Made by a program: the position numbers and the translations under genes. From DATDAH01 sp036525535 (lineage in GTDB: Bacteria > Actinomycetota > Acidimicrobiia > Acidimicrobiales > DATDAH01): DNA of 8,215 bases. The stretch lies in assembly GCA_036525535.1 (NCBI GenBank), contig DATDAH010000232.1, positions 1 through 8,215 on the forward strand, read 5' to 3'. Below, in pieces: positions 1 to 6,564 of the stretch (its first letter is position 1; each line of letters starts with the position of its first letter). The notes under the pieces were generated by a model. The model was not told the DNA's origin. It made no database searches and worked only from the letters and a program-made list of their open reading frames with translations.

Positions 1-642
1 CAGGACGATGCTCTCACCGGGCGAGAAGCTGACGAAGGTGAACGGCCCGGCGCCGATGGGATCGGTCCCGGCGCTCCCGGCCGCGGGGTCGTCGATGTCG
101 TAGGTGGACGGGGCGGGGATCATGCCCACCCGCTGCGAGAGGTTGTACGGCAGGCTGAACCCGGGCCCGTTGAGGTTGATCTGCACCGTGAGCTCGTCGA
201 CCGCCTCGGCGTCGTCCATCGTGACCAGGTCCTCACCGGTCTGGTCACCGGTCTTGAGGTAGTTGAGGCCGGCGGCGACGGCCTCCGCGTCGAAGGGCGT
301 GCCGTCGGAGAACTCCAGGCCGTCCCGGAGCGTGAGCGTGAAGGTGCCGGCGGCGTCGTCCAGCTCCCAGCTCTCGGCCAGGCCCGGCTGGGGCTGACCG
401 CTCTCGTCCAGGGTGGTCAGCGTCCCGTAGATCCACTCCAGCGCGAGCCGGTCACACGTCGAGAGGCTCTGTTGGGGGTCGAAGGTGTCGGTCAGGTTCA
501 GGTTGAAGTCGAAGCCATACCGCACCGCGCCCTCCGAGCCGCCGCCTCCGCCGGACGACCCGCCTCCTCCGCAGGCGGCCGCGAAGGCCACCAAGAGCAG
601 TGTGGCCCCGACTCCCAGAGCCCGATGGCGCCGTCCAGCCAT
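1..642 (-). CDS. ABC transporter substrate-binding lipoprotein, family 5 (SBP_bac_5), N-terminal part
   Basis: I translated the minus strand from the ATG at 642-640. It stays open to the window edge, giving 214 codons of a protein that is normally about 500-600 residues, so more than half lies outside the window. The N-terminus is a lipoprotein signal: basic MAGRRHR, a hydrophobic stretch at about residues 9-23, and a lipobox ending AAAC with Cys24 as the likely lipidated residue. A Gly/Ser-rich linker (about 25-36) follows. Residues about 66-125 show the family 5 pattern: a phrase like WIYGTLTTLDESGQPQPGLA, then a WEL segment, then RDGLEFSDGTPFDAEAV. The family captures oligopeptides, nickel, glutathione or similar ligands outside the membrane for an ABC importer; the ligand is not predictable here. 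Permease and ATPase genes, if in the same operon, would lie beyond position 1. It diverges from the VOC-sigma operon and may share control with it. Confidence 0.92.
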   Translation of the reverse strand, partial: MAGRRHRALGVGATLLLVAFAAACGGGGSSGGGGGSEGAVRYGFDFNLNLTDTFDPQQSLSTCDRLALEWIYGTLTTLDESGQPQPGLAESWELDDAAGTFTLTLRDGLEFSDGTPFDAEAVAAGLNYLKTGDQTGEDLVTMDDAEAVDELTVQINLNGPGFSLPYNLSQRVGMIPAPSTYDIDDPAAGSAGTDPIGAGPFTFVSFSPGESIVL

Positions 643-646
643 GATT

Positions 647-653
647 CCCCCTT
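647..653 (-). promoter_or_regulatory. Ribosome binding site of the substrate-binding lipoprotein
   Basis: Read on the minus strand this is AAGGGGG, ending four bases before the ATG at 642-640. It supports that start, as does the immediately following signal peptide. Confidence 0.6.
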
Positions 654-729
654 GCGCCAGCTCGCCCCCCGACGAACGTGACGCCGGCGGCACCCGAGCC
701 ACCTGCCCCGGACCGAGATCCCCGGGCAA

Positions 730-751
730 ACTCATCGCGGGACCGATGAGT
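730..751. promoter_or_regulatory. Perfect 8-bp-arm inverted repeat in a divergent intergenic region (candidate operator)
   Basis: The arms ACTCATCG (730-737) and CGATGAGT (744-751) are exact reverse complements separated by six bases. The repeat lies 87 bases upstream of the lipoprotein gene on one side and 67 bases upstream of the VOC gene on the other. A dimeric repressor or activator site controlling either or both genes would look like this. The arms are less GC-rich than the surroundings, which makes chance less likely than for an all-GC repeat. No regulator family can be assigned from the motif. Confidence 0.4.
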
Positions 752-756
752 CCTGG

Positions 757-799
757 GGGCCCGTGTCGTTGTACGAGGTGAGACGGGCACGGGCCCGTC
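757..799 (+). promoter_or_regulatory. Two mutually exclusive stem-loops in the leader of the VOC-sigma operon
   Basis: Structure A pairs GGGCCCGTG (757-765) with CACGGGCCC (788-796), nine perfect pairs, extendable inward by a U-G (766/787) and a C-G (767/786), leaving an 18-base loop. Structure B pairs GACGGGC (782-788) with GCCCGTC (793-799) across a four-base loop. They share bases 786-796, so only one can form in a given molecule. Both lie just before the ribosome binding site at 807-812. There is no U-run, so this is not a conventional intrinsic terminator. Whether the region is transcribed is unknown. Confidence 0.35.
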
Positions 800-806
800 C
801 GGAAGC

Positions 807-812
807 GAGGAG
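807..812 (+). promoter_or_regulatory. Ribosome binding site of the VOC gene
   Basis: GAGGAG ends six bases before the ATG at 819. A second in-frame ATG at 825 is also possible, but 819 has the better spacing. Confidence 0.65.
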
Positions 813-818
813 CAGGAC

Positions 819-1223
819 ATGGACATGCGACTGGAGCTGGTGATCATCCCGGTGACCGACGTCGACCGGGCCAAGGCCTTCTACGAGCAGGCCGGGTTCA
901 ACGCCGACCAGGACCACGCGGCCGGGGACTTCCGGGTCGTGCAGGTCACGCCGCCGGGCTCGTCGTGCTCGGTGGCCTTCGGCAAGGGCATGCCCCAACC
1001 CGAGAGCCCCGTCGTCGGCCTCCACTTGGTGGTGTCTGACATCGTGGCCACGCGCGACGAGCTGGTGGCCAAGGGCATCGAGGTGGGCGAGGTGTTCCAC
1101 ATCGGCCCGGAGGGCCAGACGGCCGGGCTGCACCCGGAGCGCCAGGACTACGGGTCGTTCGCCCAGATCGACGACCCCGACGGCAACGTCTGGCTCCTCC
1201 AGGAGGTCGCCGCACGGCCATGA
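819..1223 (+). CDS. VOC superfamily (glyoxalase/bleomycin-resistance fold) protein
   Basis: This 134-residue protein has the two-half VOC layout. The first half begins ELVIIPVTDVDRAKAFYEQ (about 6-24). The second begins LHLVVSDIVATRDELVAKG (about 68-86) and ends with FAQIDDPDGNVWLLQEV (about 114-130), the typical last strands. VOC enzymes fold as paired beta-alpha-beta-beta-beta modules around a divalent metal and include glyoxalases, ring-cleavage dioxygenases and drug-binding proteins. His69 and Glu129 sit where metal ligands are expected, while the first strand carries Glu6 where glyoxalase I often has His, so catalysis is uncertain. The protein is cytoplasmic, with no signal peptide. Its stop overlaps the next start (ATGA, 1220-1223), so it is translationally coupled to the sigma factor gene. 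A role in detoxifying reactive aldehydes under that sigma factor is inference; the substrate is unknown. Confidence 0.88.
   Translation: MDMRLELVIIPVTDVDRAKAFYEQAGFNADQDHAAGDFRVVQVTPPGSSCSVAFGKGMPQPESPVVGLHLVVSDIVATRDELVAKGIEVGEVFHIGPEGQTAGLHPERQDYGSFAQIDDPDGNVWLLQEVAARP
1200..1206 (+). promoter_or_regulatory. Shine-Dalgarno-like site inside the VOC gene, upstream of the sigma factor
   Basis: CAGGAGG lies in the last codons of the VOC gene and ends 13 bases before the sigma factor ATG at 1220. The spacing is longer than optimal. Together with the ATGA overlap it suggests both direct initiation and coupling. Confidence 0.4.
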
Positions 1224-2206
1224 GCACCGAAGAGGTGGATCCCACCGGGGCCGCCGCGATCGCCGGCGACGAGTCGGCCTTCGCGGCGGTCACGGCCCGG
1301 CACCGGAGGGAGCTGCACGTGCACTGCTACCGGATGCTGGCGTCATTCGACGACGCCGACGACGCGGTCCAGGAGACCTTCCTGCGCGGGTGGCGGAGCC
1401 GGGAGGGCCTGGACGAGGCAGCCAACCTCCGGGCCTGGCTCTACCGGATCGCCACCAACGTCTGCCTCGATGCCATCCGGCGCCGGACCCGAGCCCGGTC
1501 GGCGACCCCCACCCCCGCCGAGGTGCCGTGGCTGGAGCCCTATCCCGACCGACTCCTCGACGAGGTGGGCGCCGGGAGCGACGGCCCGGGGGACGCGTCG
1601 GTCGACCGGGAGACGATCGAGCTGGTCTTCCTCGTGGCCCTGCAGGCCCTACCGGCGCGGCAGCGGGCCACGCTGATCGCCCGCGACGTGCTCGGGTGGT
1701 CGGCCCGGGAGACCGCCGACCTCCTGGCGACGAGCGTGCCCGCGGCCAACAGCGCCCTCCAGCGGGCCCGGGCCACCATGCAGGACCAGCTCCCGGCGCG
1801 ACGGAACGCCTGGACGGCGCCGCCCCCAGTGGAAGCCGAGCGCGCCCTGTTGGACCGGTTCATCGACGCGCACGAGCGCGGTGACGCCGCCGCGGCCATC
1901 GCCATCGCCGCCGAGGAGATCCTGATCACGATGCCGCCGAACCCGGTCCGCTTCGAGGGGGTGGCGGCGGTGGCGGCCTTGCTGGCCCGGTCCTTCGGTC
2001 CGGAACGGGAGGGTGACTGGCGCCTCGTGCCCACCCGGGCGAACCGCCTGCCCGCGGCGGCCTCCTACCTCCGCCGGCCCGGGGACTCCACCTTCCGGGC
2101 TTTCAAGATCGACGTGCTGCGAGTGGACGGCGATGCCATCGGCGAGATCACGACCTTCGGCTCGAGCCGCTTCCCCGGCTTCGCCCTCCCCGCCACGCTG
2201 GACTGA
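1220..2206 (+). CDS. SigG-like ECF sigma-70 factor with C-terminal SnoaL-like domain (TIGR02960-type)
   Basis: The 328-residue protein has sigma region 2 at about 19-90: the HCYRM segment, DADDAVQETFLRGWR, then LRAWLYRIATNVCLDAIRRR. The linker carries EVPWLEPYPD (about 101-110). Region 4 spans about 131-188, with LPARQRATLIARDVLGWSA followed by the helix-turn-helix ETADLLATSVPAANSALQRAR. From about 204 to the end is a SnoaL/NTF2-like domain ending FPGFALPATLD. The architecture and the WLEP linker match the SigG-type group of actinobacteria from memory, and the group is related in design to ECF41. These sigma factors lack a classical anti-sigma factor, and the C-terminal domain is thought to regulate them in cis. 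Consistent with that, no anti-sigma gene is visible. It would direct RNA polymerase to an alternative promoter set, possibly including its own operon. I withhold a gene symbol because many paralogues exist. Confidence 0.9.
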   Translation: MSTEEVDPTGAAAIAGDESAFAAVTARHRRELHVHCYRMLASFDDADDAVQETFLRGWRSREGLDEAANLRAWLYRIATNVCLDAIRRRTRARSATPTPAEVPWLEPYPDRLLDEVGAGSDGPGDASVDRETIELVFLVALQALPARQRATLIARDVLGWSARETADLLATSVPAANSALQRARATMQDQLPARRNAWTAPPPVEAERALLDRFIDAHERGDAAAAIAIAAEEILITMPPNPVRFEGVAAVAALLARSFGPEREGDWRLVPTRANRLPAAASYLRRPGDSTFRAFKIDVLRVDGDAIGEITTFGSSRFPGFALPATLD

Positions 2207-2532
2207 CGGCCGCCGTTTCCGGGGGCGGGGGCGGGTCGTTCCCCCCGACGTCGCTCGCCACAGCCGACGCGGCGTTGGTGTGGGTCCGCCTCGGCGGGGA
2301 CATCGGCCTGGGTGGGCCGCGACCGTCGCCGCCCTCAGCGGCTCGGGGTTCTGGTCGTCAGCGTGCGGAAGGCGTCGGGGTCCGGTCCCGGGTTGCCGAC
2401 CCGAGCCAGCGTCTCCATCCCGTCGGTCCCGCTGACGGTCGGCCTGGTGGCCGTGGCGGCCGAGGCCGTCCGGGAGGGTCGGCTCTCCGATGTCTTCATC
2501 ACCCTCGGGGTGGCCCTCTTCGCCGACGTCGA
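2207..2532. other. Intergenic region between convergent sigma factor and hyuA; no confident gene
   Basis: This 326-base gap separates the 3' ends of the convergent sigma factor and hyuA genes. I see no RNA gene and no hairpin followed by a T-run, so the expected bidirectional terminator is not obvious. GC-rich inverted pairs exist, such as GGCTCGGG (2340-2347) with CCCGAGCC (2400-2407), but at this base composition they are weak evidence. The only coding-like signal is the plus-strand ORF described separately. Confidence 0.5.
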
Positions 2533-2536
2533 CTAG
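2312..2536 (+). other. Doubtful small ORF (GTG start, 74 codons) reaching the hyuA stop
   Basis: The frame from the GTG at 2312 to the TAG at 2534-2536 is open. Its distal part (about 2390-2533) has third positions that are almost all G or C. The predicted C-terminal half is hydrophobic and acidic, including VPLTVGLVAVAAEAVREG and DVFITLGVALFADVD, which looks more protein-like than most shadow frames here. The N-terminal half is arginine-rich and unconvincing, and no clear ribosome binding site precedes the GTG. The TAG overlaps the hyuA stop codon on the other strand. I recognise no family. It could be a tiny gene, the tail of a decayed gene, or chance. Confidence 0.2.
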
Positions 2537-4584
2537 CGGCGGAGCTCGTAGGCGGCGTGGCCCGCCAGGGTGGCCGACCAGCCGGGGGGCACGACGACCA
2601 CGGTGAAGGGCTCCTCGACGAGCGCCGGCCCGACGATCGTCGTGCCGGTGGCCACGGCCGGCCCGGCGTGCACCGGCGTGTCGATCCAGTCGGTGCCGAA
2701 GTACACGGGCCGGCTCGCCGTAGGCACGGTCGCGGCGGCGACGGTGGGGGCCAGCTGCTCGGGCTTCGGGGTCTCGCCCCGGGCCATCAGGCGGGCCCCG
2801 CGGACCACCGGCTCCTGGTTGCGGAAGGCGAAGCCCCGGTCCCGCTCGTGCTGGTCGTGGAACCGGTCGGCCAGGTCGAGCAGGCCGGTGGCGTCGAGGG
2901 CCTCGCCCTCGGGGCAGGGCACGGACATGTCGAAGTTCTGCCCGGCGTACGCCATCTGCAGGAACAGCTGGCGGGTCACGTCTGCGGCCGCCAGGTCGGC
3001 CGGCTCGAGCTCCTTGTCGGCCGCGTCCCCCAGCTCCCGCACGAGGTCCCGTAGCCGGCCGAGGTCGACGCGCGAGAGGGGCGTCACGTAGGAGCGGACG
3101 ATGTCGACCACGTAGTCGGCGACGAGCAGGCCGAGGGCCGAGAAGGCCGGGGCGGCCCGCGGCACGAGGATGCGGTCGACCCCCAGCTCGGTGGCGATGG
3201 GCGCGGCGTGCACCGCGCCGTTGCCGCCGTAGGCGATGAGGGCGAGGTCGCGGGGATCGGCGCCGTAGCCCGCCAGCACCCGGCGGGTGGCGTTGGCCAT
3301 GTTGGTGTTGACGATGCGCTCGATGCCCCAGGCGGCGTCGGTCACGTCGAGACCCAGCGGTCCGGCCACCTCCCGGTCGATGGCGGCCCGGGCGGCGTCG
3401 ACGTCGAGGGCCATGCGCCCGCCCGCGAAGCCGGTCGTGGGCAGGTAGCCGAGGACGGCGTCGGCGTCGGTCACGGTCGGCTGATCGCCACCACGGCCGT
3501 AGCAGGCCGGCCCGGGGGTCGAGCCGGCGCTCTCCGGCCCGACCAGGAGTGCCCCCTGGCGGACCCGGGCGATGGAGCCGCCGCCGGCCCCGACGCTCTG
3601 CACGTCGACCATCGGCAGGCCGATGTAGTAGCGGTAGCGCCAGTTCCAGTCGGTCTTGATCTCCGGGCGGCCGCCCCGCACGAGGCAGATGTCGAAGCTG
3701 GTGCCGCCCATGTCGATGGCGACGAAGTCGGGCTCGCCGCCCCGCTCGGCGGCCACCGCCGCGCCCATGACCCCACCCGTCGGGCCGGAGCCGAGCAGAC
3801 TCACGGCCTGGCCCCGGACGTGCTCGGGGGGCATGACCCCGCCGGTGGACTGCATGATCAACAGCGGCCCCCGGTAGCCGGCCTCCCGCAGGGTGGCCGA
3901 CAGGTTGTCGACGTAGTGGGCGATGCGGGGGGCCACGTAGGCGTTGACCAAGGTGGTCGAGACCCGCTCGTACTCGGGGCCCCGGGGCATGACCTCGTGG
4001 GACAGGGAGACGTGGGCGACGTCGGGGAACTCTTCGCGGATGATCTCGGCGGCCCGCCGTTCGTTGTCCGGGTTCACGAAGCTGAACAGGAACATCACCG
4101 CGATCGACTCGACCCCCAGCGCCTTCAGGCGTTGCACGCCCCGCCGCACCGCCTCCTCGTCGAGGTCGAGCAGGACCTTGCCTTCGAAGTCGACCCGCTC
4201 GGGGATCGGGATGCGGGCCCGGCGCTTGGCGATGGGGACGGGGCCCGGGGCAGCCGGGTCCCAGATCTGCTCCTTGTGGACCCGCCGCATCTCGATCTCG
4301 TCGCGATGTCCTTTGGTGACGAGCAGGCCGGTGGCGGCCCCGTCCATCTCGATCATCGTGTTGTCGGCGGTCGTGGTGCCGTGGACGAGGACGTCGATGT
4401 CGTCGCACAGCTCAGTCAGTGAGAGCCCGAACTGTTCGGCCAGCTGGCCGAGGCCGGTCATCACGCCCCGCGACTGATCGTCGAGGGTCGAGGGGGTCTT
4501 CTCCAGCACGACCTCGCCCGTGGGCGTGACCGCGATCAGATCGGTGAACGTGCCCCCGACATCGACGCCGATCCGGTACCCCAA
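2533..4584 (-). CDS. hyuA: Hydantoinase/oxoprolinase family subunit A (N-methylhydantoinase A / acetone carboxylase beta-type, ATP-binding)
   Basis: The 683-residue length is normal for HyuA. It begins MGYRIGVDVGGTFTD, the first phosphate-binding loop of the ASKHA (actin/hexokinase-like) fold (6-15). HGTTTADN (68-75), LLGSGPTGG (263-271), the second phosphate loop IDMGGTSFD (290-298), VGAGGGSIA (331-339), SAGSTPGPACYGRGG (352-366) and AYGGNGAVHA (451-460) follow in family order. Residues about 500-683 form the C-terminal domain. In this family the A subunit binds ATP and phosphorylates the substrate (hydantoin, lactam, 5-oxoproline or ketone), and the B subunit completes hydrolysis or carboxylation. 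The start is TTG, required by the N-terminal motif. It is the second codon after the hyuB stop and in the same frame, with no convincing Shine-Dalgarno, so expression probably depends on hyuB translation. The substrate is undetermined. Confidence 0.93.
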   Translation of the reverse strand: MGYRIGVDVGGTFTDLIAVTPTGEVVLEKTPSTLDDQSRGVMTGLGQLAEQFGLSLTELCDDIDVLVHGTTTADNTMIEMDGAATGLLVTKGHRDEIEMRRVHKEQIWDPAAPGPVPIAKRRARIPIPERVDFEGKVLLDLDEEAVRRGVQRLKALGVESIAVMFLFSFVNPDNERRAAEIIREEFPDVAHVSLSHEVMPRGPEYERVSTTLVNAYVAPRIAHYVDNLSATLREAGYRGPLLIMQSTGGVMPPEHVRGQAVSLLGSGPTGGVMGAAVAAERGGEPDFVAIDMGGTSFDICLVRGGRPEIKTDWNWRYRYYIGLPMVDVQSVGAGGGSIARVRQGALLVGPESAGSTPGPACYGRGGDQPTVTDADAVLGYLPTTGFAGGRMALDVDAARAAIDREVAGPLGLDVTDAAWGIERIVNTNMANATRRVLAGYGADPRDLALIAYGGNGAVHAAPIATELGVDRILVPRAAPAFSALGLLVADYVVDIVRSYVTPLSRVDLGRLRDLVRELGDAADKELEPADLAAADVTRQLFLQMAYAGQNFDMSVPCPEGEALDATGLLDLADRFHDQHERDRGFAFRNQEPVVRGARLMARGETPKPEQLAPTVAAATVPTASRPVYFGTDWIDTPVHAGPAVATGTTIVGPALVEEPFTVVVVPPGWSATLAGHAAYELRR

Positions 4585-4587
4585 GGC

Positions 4588-6405
4588 TCAGCCGCGCCGC
4601 TCGTCCCGGAGCGCGGCCGTGGCCGCCTCGTCCACCGCGAGGGTCAGGTCCTCGAGGGACCCGGTGAGCACGACGCCGTAGTCCCGTCCGGCCCCGGCCA
4701 CGCTGACGTACTCGTCGAGCACGTCGTCGAGCACGGCCTGGGGCTCTCGGTCCAGCGGATCACCCCAACCGCCGCCGCCGCCGTAGTCGTACTGGACGAT
4801 GTCGCCGGCCTCCATGGGCACCCAGTCGGCGGTGTGGGTGACGCGGTAGGGGTCGTCGGAGTCGGCCCGGAGGACCATGGCGTTCGGCGCCCCGGGGCCG
4901 CCGCCGGCGATGCCGGGCATCGGGTACTTCATGCCGACGACGTAGGTGTAGACGTGGCTGGGGACCCGGACCTCCTTGCGGTAATGGCTTCCGCACAGGC
5001 CCCGCCATTGGCCGGGACCGCCCGAGTCGGTGCGGTAGTCCCGGCTCCACTGGACGTGGGGGAACAGGCTCTCGTTGATCTCGGCGGTGGCCTTCCAGAG
5101 GTTGCCGAAGGAGGCAGCCTGGCAGCCCCAGGCGTCCATGCCCTTCGCCGCATTGCACCAGCCGGCGTAGACCTCGGCCGAGTGGTCGGTGAAGGTGGCC
5201 CCGCTGCGGGGGTCGACGCCCCGGATGATCGTGGGGATGCCCGTCTTGTAGGTCTGGGGGACGGACCGCTCCGGGAGCACGTGCTGCATGGCCACGGCGA
5301 TGACCTCGCCGATGTCGGCGCCAGGGTGGTGGGTACCGGCCGACACGGGCTTGCCCGGCGCCGGGTTCAGGACGCAGCCGCTGGGGACGACCAGCTCGAG
5401 GGAGTCGAAGAAGCCCTCGTTCTTGGGGATCTCCGGGTCCATCATCGAGGCGATCTGAGCCACTGTGTAGCCCCGGGTGTTCCCGTAGGTCGACCAGGCT
5501 TGGATCTCGTCGCGCGTGTCGCTGCCCGAGTAGTCGATGACCAGGCGGTCGCCGTCCACCGTGATCTTCACGTGCAGGTGGATGTCGGGGTTGCCCAGCG
5601 GGTCGTGGTCGACGTAGGCGTCGCCCTCGTAGGAACCGTCGGGCCAGGAGGCGACCTCCTCCCGGAAGCGGAGGGAGGCGTAGTCGATCATGTAGTCGAC
5701 CGACTCCTCGACGGTGGCCACCGTGTAGCGGTCGATCATGGCTCCGAGGCGCTCGGCCGCCATCTGGGCCGCCCCCATCTGGGCCCGCAGGTCGCCGATG
5801 TAGTCGGGCAGGCGGTTGTTGGCCTGGAGGGCGTAGAGGACGTCGCGGCGCTCCTCGCCCCGGTCGATGACCTTGACCACCGGCCAACGGGCGCCTTCGC
5901 CCCAGATGTCGGCCGCGGTGACGTTGTAGCCACCGGGCACCGAGCCCCCGGTGTCGCCGTGGTGGCACTGGATGGAGCAGATCAGGACCATCCGCCGGCT
6001 GCCGTCGGCCCGGGTGCCGTACACCGGGGCGAAGACGTTGTAGTCGGGGAGGTGGCCGCCCCCGTGGTACGGGTCGTTGGCCACGAACACGTCGCCCTCG
6101 CGGAACTCCTCGGGCCCGAGGAAGTCGAGGGCGAAGCGAACCGGCAGCGTGCTGGTGAGCATGAACTGCGGGATGCCGACCGACAGCGCGGCGAGGCGGC
6201 CCTGGGCGTCGAGCACGGTGGCGTTGCGCTCGTTGGACTGGTTGAGGATGGGCGTCGTCGCGGTGCGGGAGACGTACTGCGCCATCTCGAAGCAGACGGT
6301 CTCCATCGAGTTCCGGATGACCTCGGCGGTGACGGGATCCACCGACGGCTCGGGAGCCAGGCGCCCGCGGCGCTCAGCCAGTCGGACGAGGTCGACGTTG
6401 GTCAC
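4588..6405 (-). CDS. hyuB: Hydantoinase/oxoprolinase family subunit B (N-methylhydantoinase B / acetone carboxylase alpha-type)
   Basis: This is a 605-residue HyuB protein. Residues 22-36 (VDPVTAEVIRNSMET) match the typical family opening. FVANDPYHGGGHLPD (107-121) and CHHGDTGGSVPGG (147-159) are the conserved His/Asp motifs; I infer they help bind the catalytic metal. PSGCVLNP (341-348) and DSGGPGQWRG (460-469) follow. The C-terminus carries the GGGGGWGDPLDREP block (542-555) and a DYGVVL tail (575-580), normal for HyuB. HyuB pairs with HyuA in ATP-dependent ring opening (N-methylhydantoin, 5-oxoproline, caprolactam) or, in relatives, ketone carboxylation. The start is GTG at 6405-6403, with AGGGGG at 6421-6416. 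It is first in the operon, the reverse of the common hyuA-hyuB order. It is cytoplasmic, with no signal peptide. It diverges from an APC permease likely to supply its substrate. No gamma-subunit gene is visible, which argues mildly against acetone carboxylase. Confidence 0.93.
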   Translation of the reverse strand: MTNVDLVRLAERRGRLAPEPSVDPVTAEVIRNSMETVCFEMAQYVSRTATTPILNQSNERNATVLDAQGRLAALSVGIPQFMLTSTLPVRFALDFLGPEEFREGDVFVANDPYHGGGHLPDYNVFAPVYGTRADGSRRMVLICSIQCHHGDTGGSVPGGYNVTAADIWGEGARWPVVKVIDRGEERRDVLYALQANNRLPDYIGDLRAQMGAAQMAAERLGAMIDRYTVATVEESVDYMIDYASLRFREEVASWPDGSYEGDAYVDHDPLGNPDIHLHVKITVDGDRLVIDYSGSDTRDEIQAWSTYGNTRGYTVAQIASMMDPEIPKNEGFFDSLELVVPSGCVLNPAPGKPVSAGTHHPGADIGEVIAVAMQHVLPERSVPQTYKTGIPTIIRGVDPRSGATFTDHSAEVYAGWCNAAKGMDAWGCQAASFGNLWKATAEINESLFPHVQWSRDYRTDSGGPGQWRGLCGSHYRKEVRVPSHVYTYVVGMKYPMPGIAGGGPGAPNAMVLRADSDDPYRVTHTADWVPMEAGDIVQYDYGGGGGWGDPLDREPQAVLDDVLDEYVSVAGAGRDYGVVLTGSLEDLTLAVDEAATAALRDERRG

Positions 6406-6415
6406 GATGCTTCAA

Positions 6416-6421
6416 CCCCCT
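6416..6421 (-). promoter_or_regulatory. Ribosome binding site of hyuB
   Basis: Read on the minus strand this is AGGGGG, ten bases before the GTG start. The spacing is slightly long but usable. The site supports the GTG at 6405, consistent with the conserved N-terminus. Confidence 0.45.
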
Positions 6422-6432
6422 GCTCGCGCAAA

Positions 6433-6448
6433 CTGACGCTCGTGTCAG
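6433..6448. promoter_or_regulatory. Inverted repeat, candidate operator for hyuBA
   Basis: CTGAC (6433-6437) and GTCAG (6444-6448) are exact complements around a six-base centre, whose outer bases allow a G-T and then a C-G pair. The repeat sits just downstream, in the hyuB direction, of a possible -10 hexamer. It would therefore cover the predicted transcription start, a usual place for a repressor site. No regulator gene lies in the window. Confidence 0.35.
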
Positions 6449-6449
6449 C

Positions 6450-6455
6450 AATGTA
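6450..6455 (-). promoter_or_regulatory. Possible -10 element for hyuBA
   Basis: The minus strand reads TACATT, fitting TAnnnT, 44 bases upstream of the hyuB GTG. No good -35 hexamer is found at normal spacing, so this is a weak call made mainly from the locally lower GC content and the adjacent inverted repeat. Confidence 0.25.
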
Positions 6456-6480
6456 CACCCGAGGTTGAGGGGTGACGTAC

Positions 6481-6555
6481 GTGAGGCACCGCGTCGTCGC
6501 CCTGCTCCTGACTCGTCGATCAGTTCAACGAGCACGACGAACCCGCGCCTGCTAG
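6481..6555 (+). other. Possible leader-peptide ORF upstream of the permease (24 codons plus stop)
   Basis: GAGGGG (6467-6472) lies eight bases before a GTG at 6481. The frame runs 24 codons to the TAG at 6553-6555 and encodes an arginine-rich peptide (8 of 24 residues) starting MRHRVVALLLTRR. About ten consecutive codons in its middle end in A or T, including four CGA, against a genome strongly biased to G or C there. Either it is not translated, or it is a leader with deliberately rare codons. It ends nine bases before the 6565-6591 stem-loop. Arg-rich readings arise easily by chance in GC-rich DNA. Confidence 0.2.
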
Positions 6556-6564
6556 GAATCGCGC

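Noticed and set aside
739..768. An ECF-type promoter (GGGACC, then CGTGTCG about 17 bases later) for sigma autoregulation
   Set aside because: The match to GGAAC/CGT-type ECF promoters is loose, and the recognition motif of this sigma group is not known to me, so I did not annotate it.
2207..2260. An intrinsic terminator after the sigma factor gene
   Set aside because: The G-rich and C-rich runs give only short stems (for example GTCG/CGAC), and no T-tract follows.
1649..4408. A 919-codon minus-strand open frame overlapping hyuA and the sigma factor
   Set aside because: It is an antisense/out-of-frame shadow, extremely rich in Arg, Gly, Pro and His, and overlaps hyuA and the sigma gene, which both have clear family motifs.
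4588..4590. The TGA between hyuB and hyuA as a selenocysteine codon
   Set aside because: The hyuB product is already full length with its normal C-terminal tail, and I see no convincing SECIS-like hairpin after it. Ordinary termination with possible readthrough or reinitiation is simpler.
4834..6468. A 544-codon plus-strand frame opposite hyuB
   Set aside because: It has the same shadow composition (Val, Asp, Gly, His) and mirrors hyuB codon bias. The HyuB motifs on the other strand are decisive.
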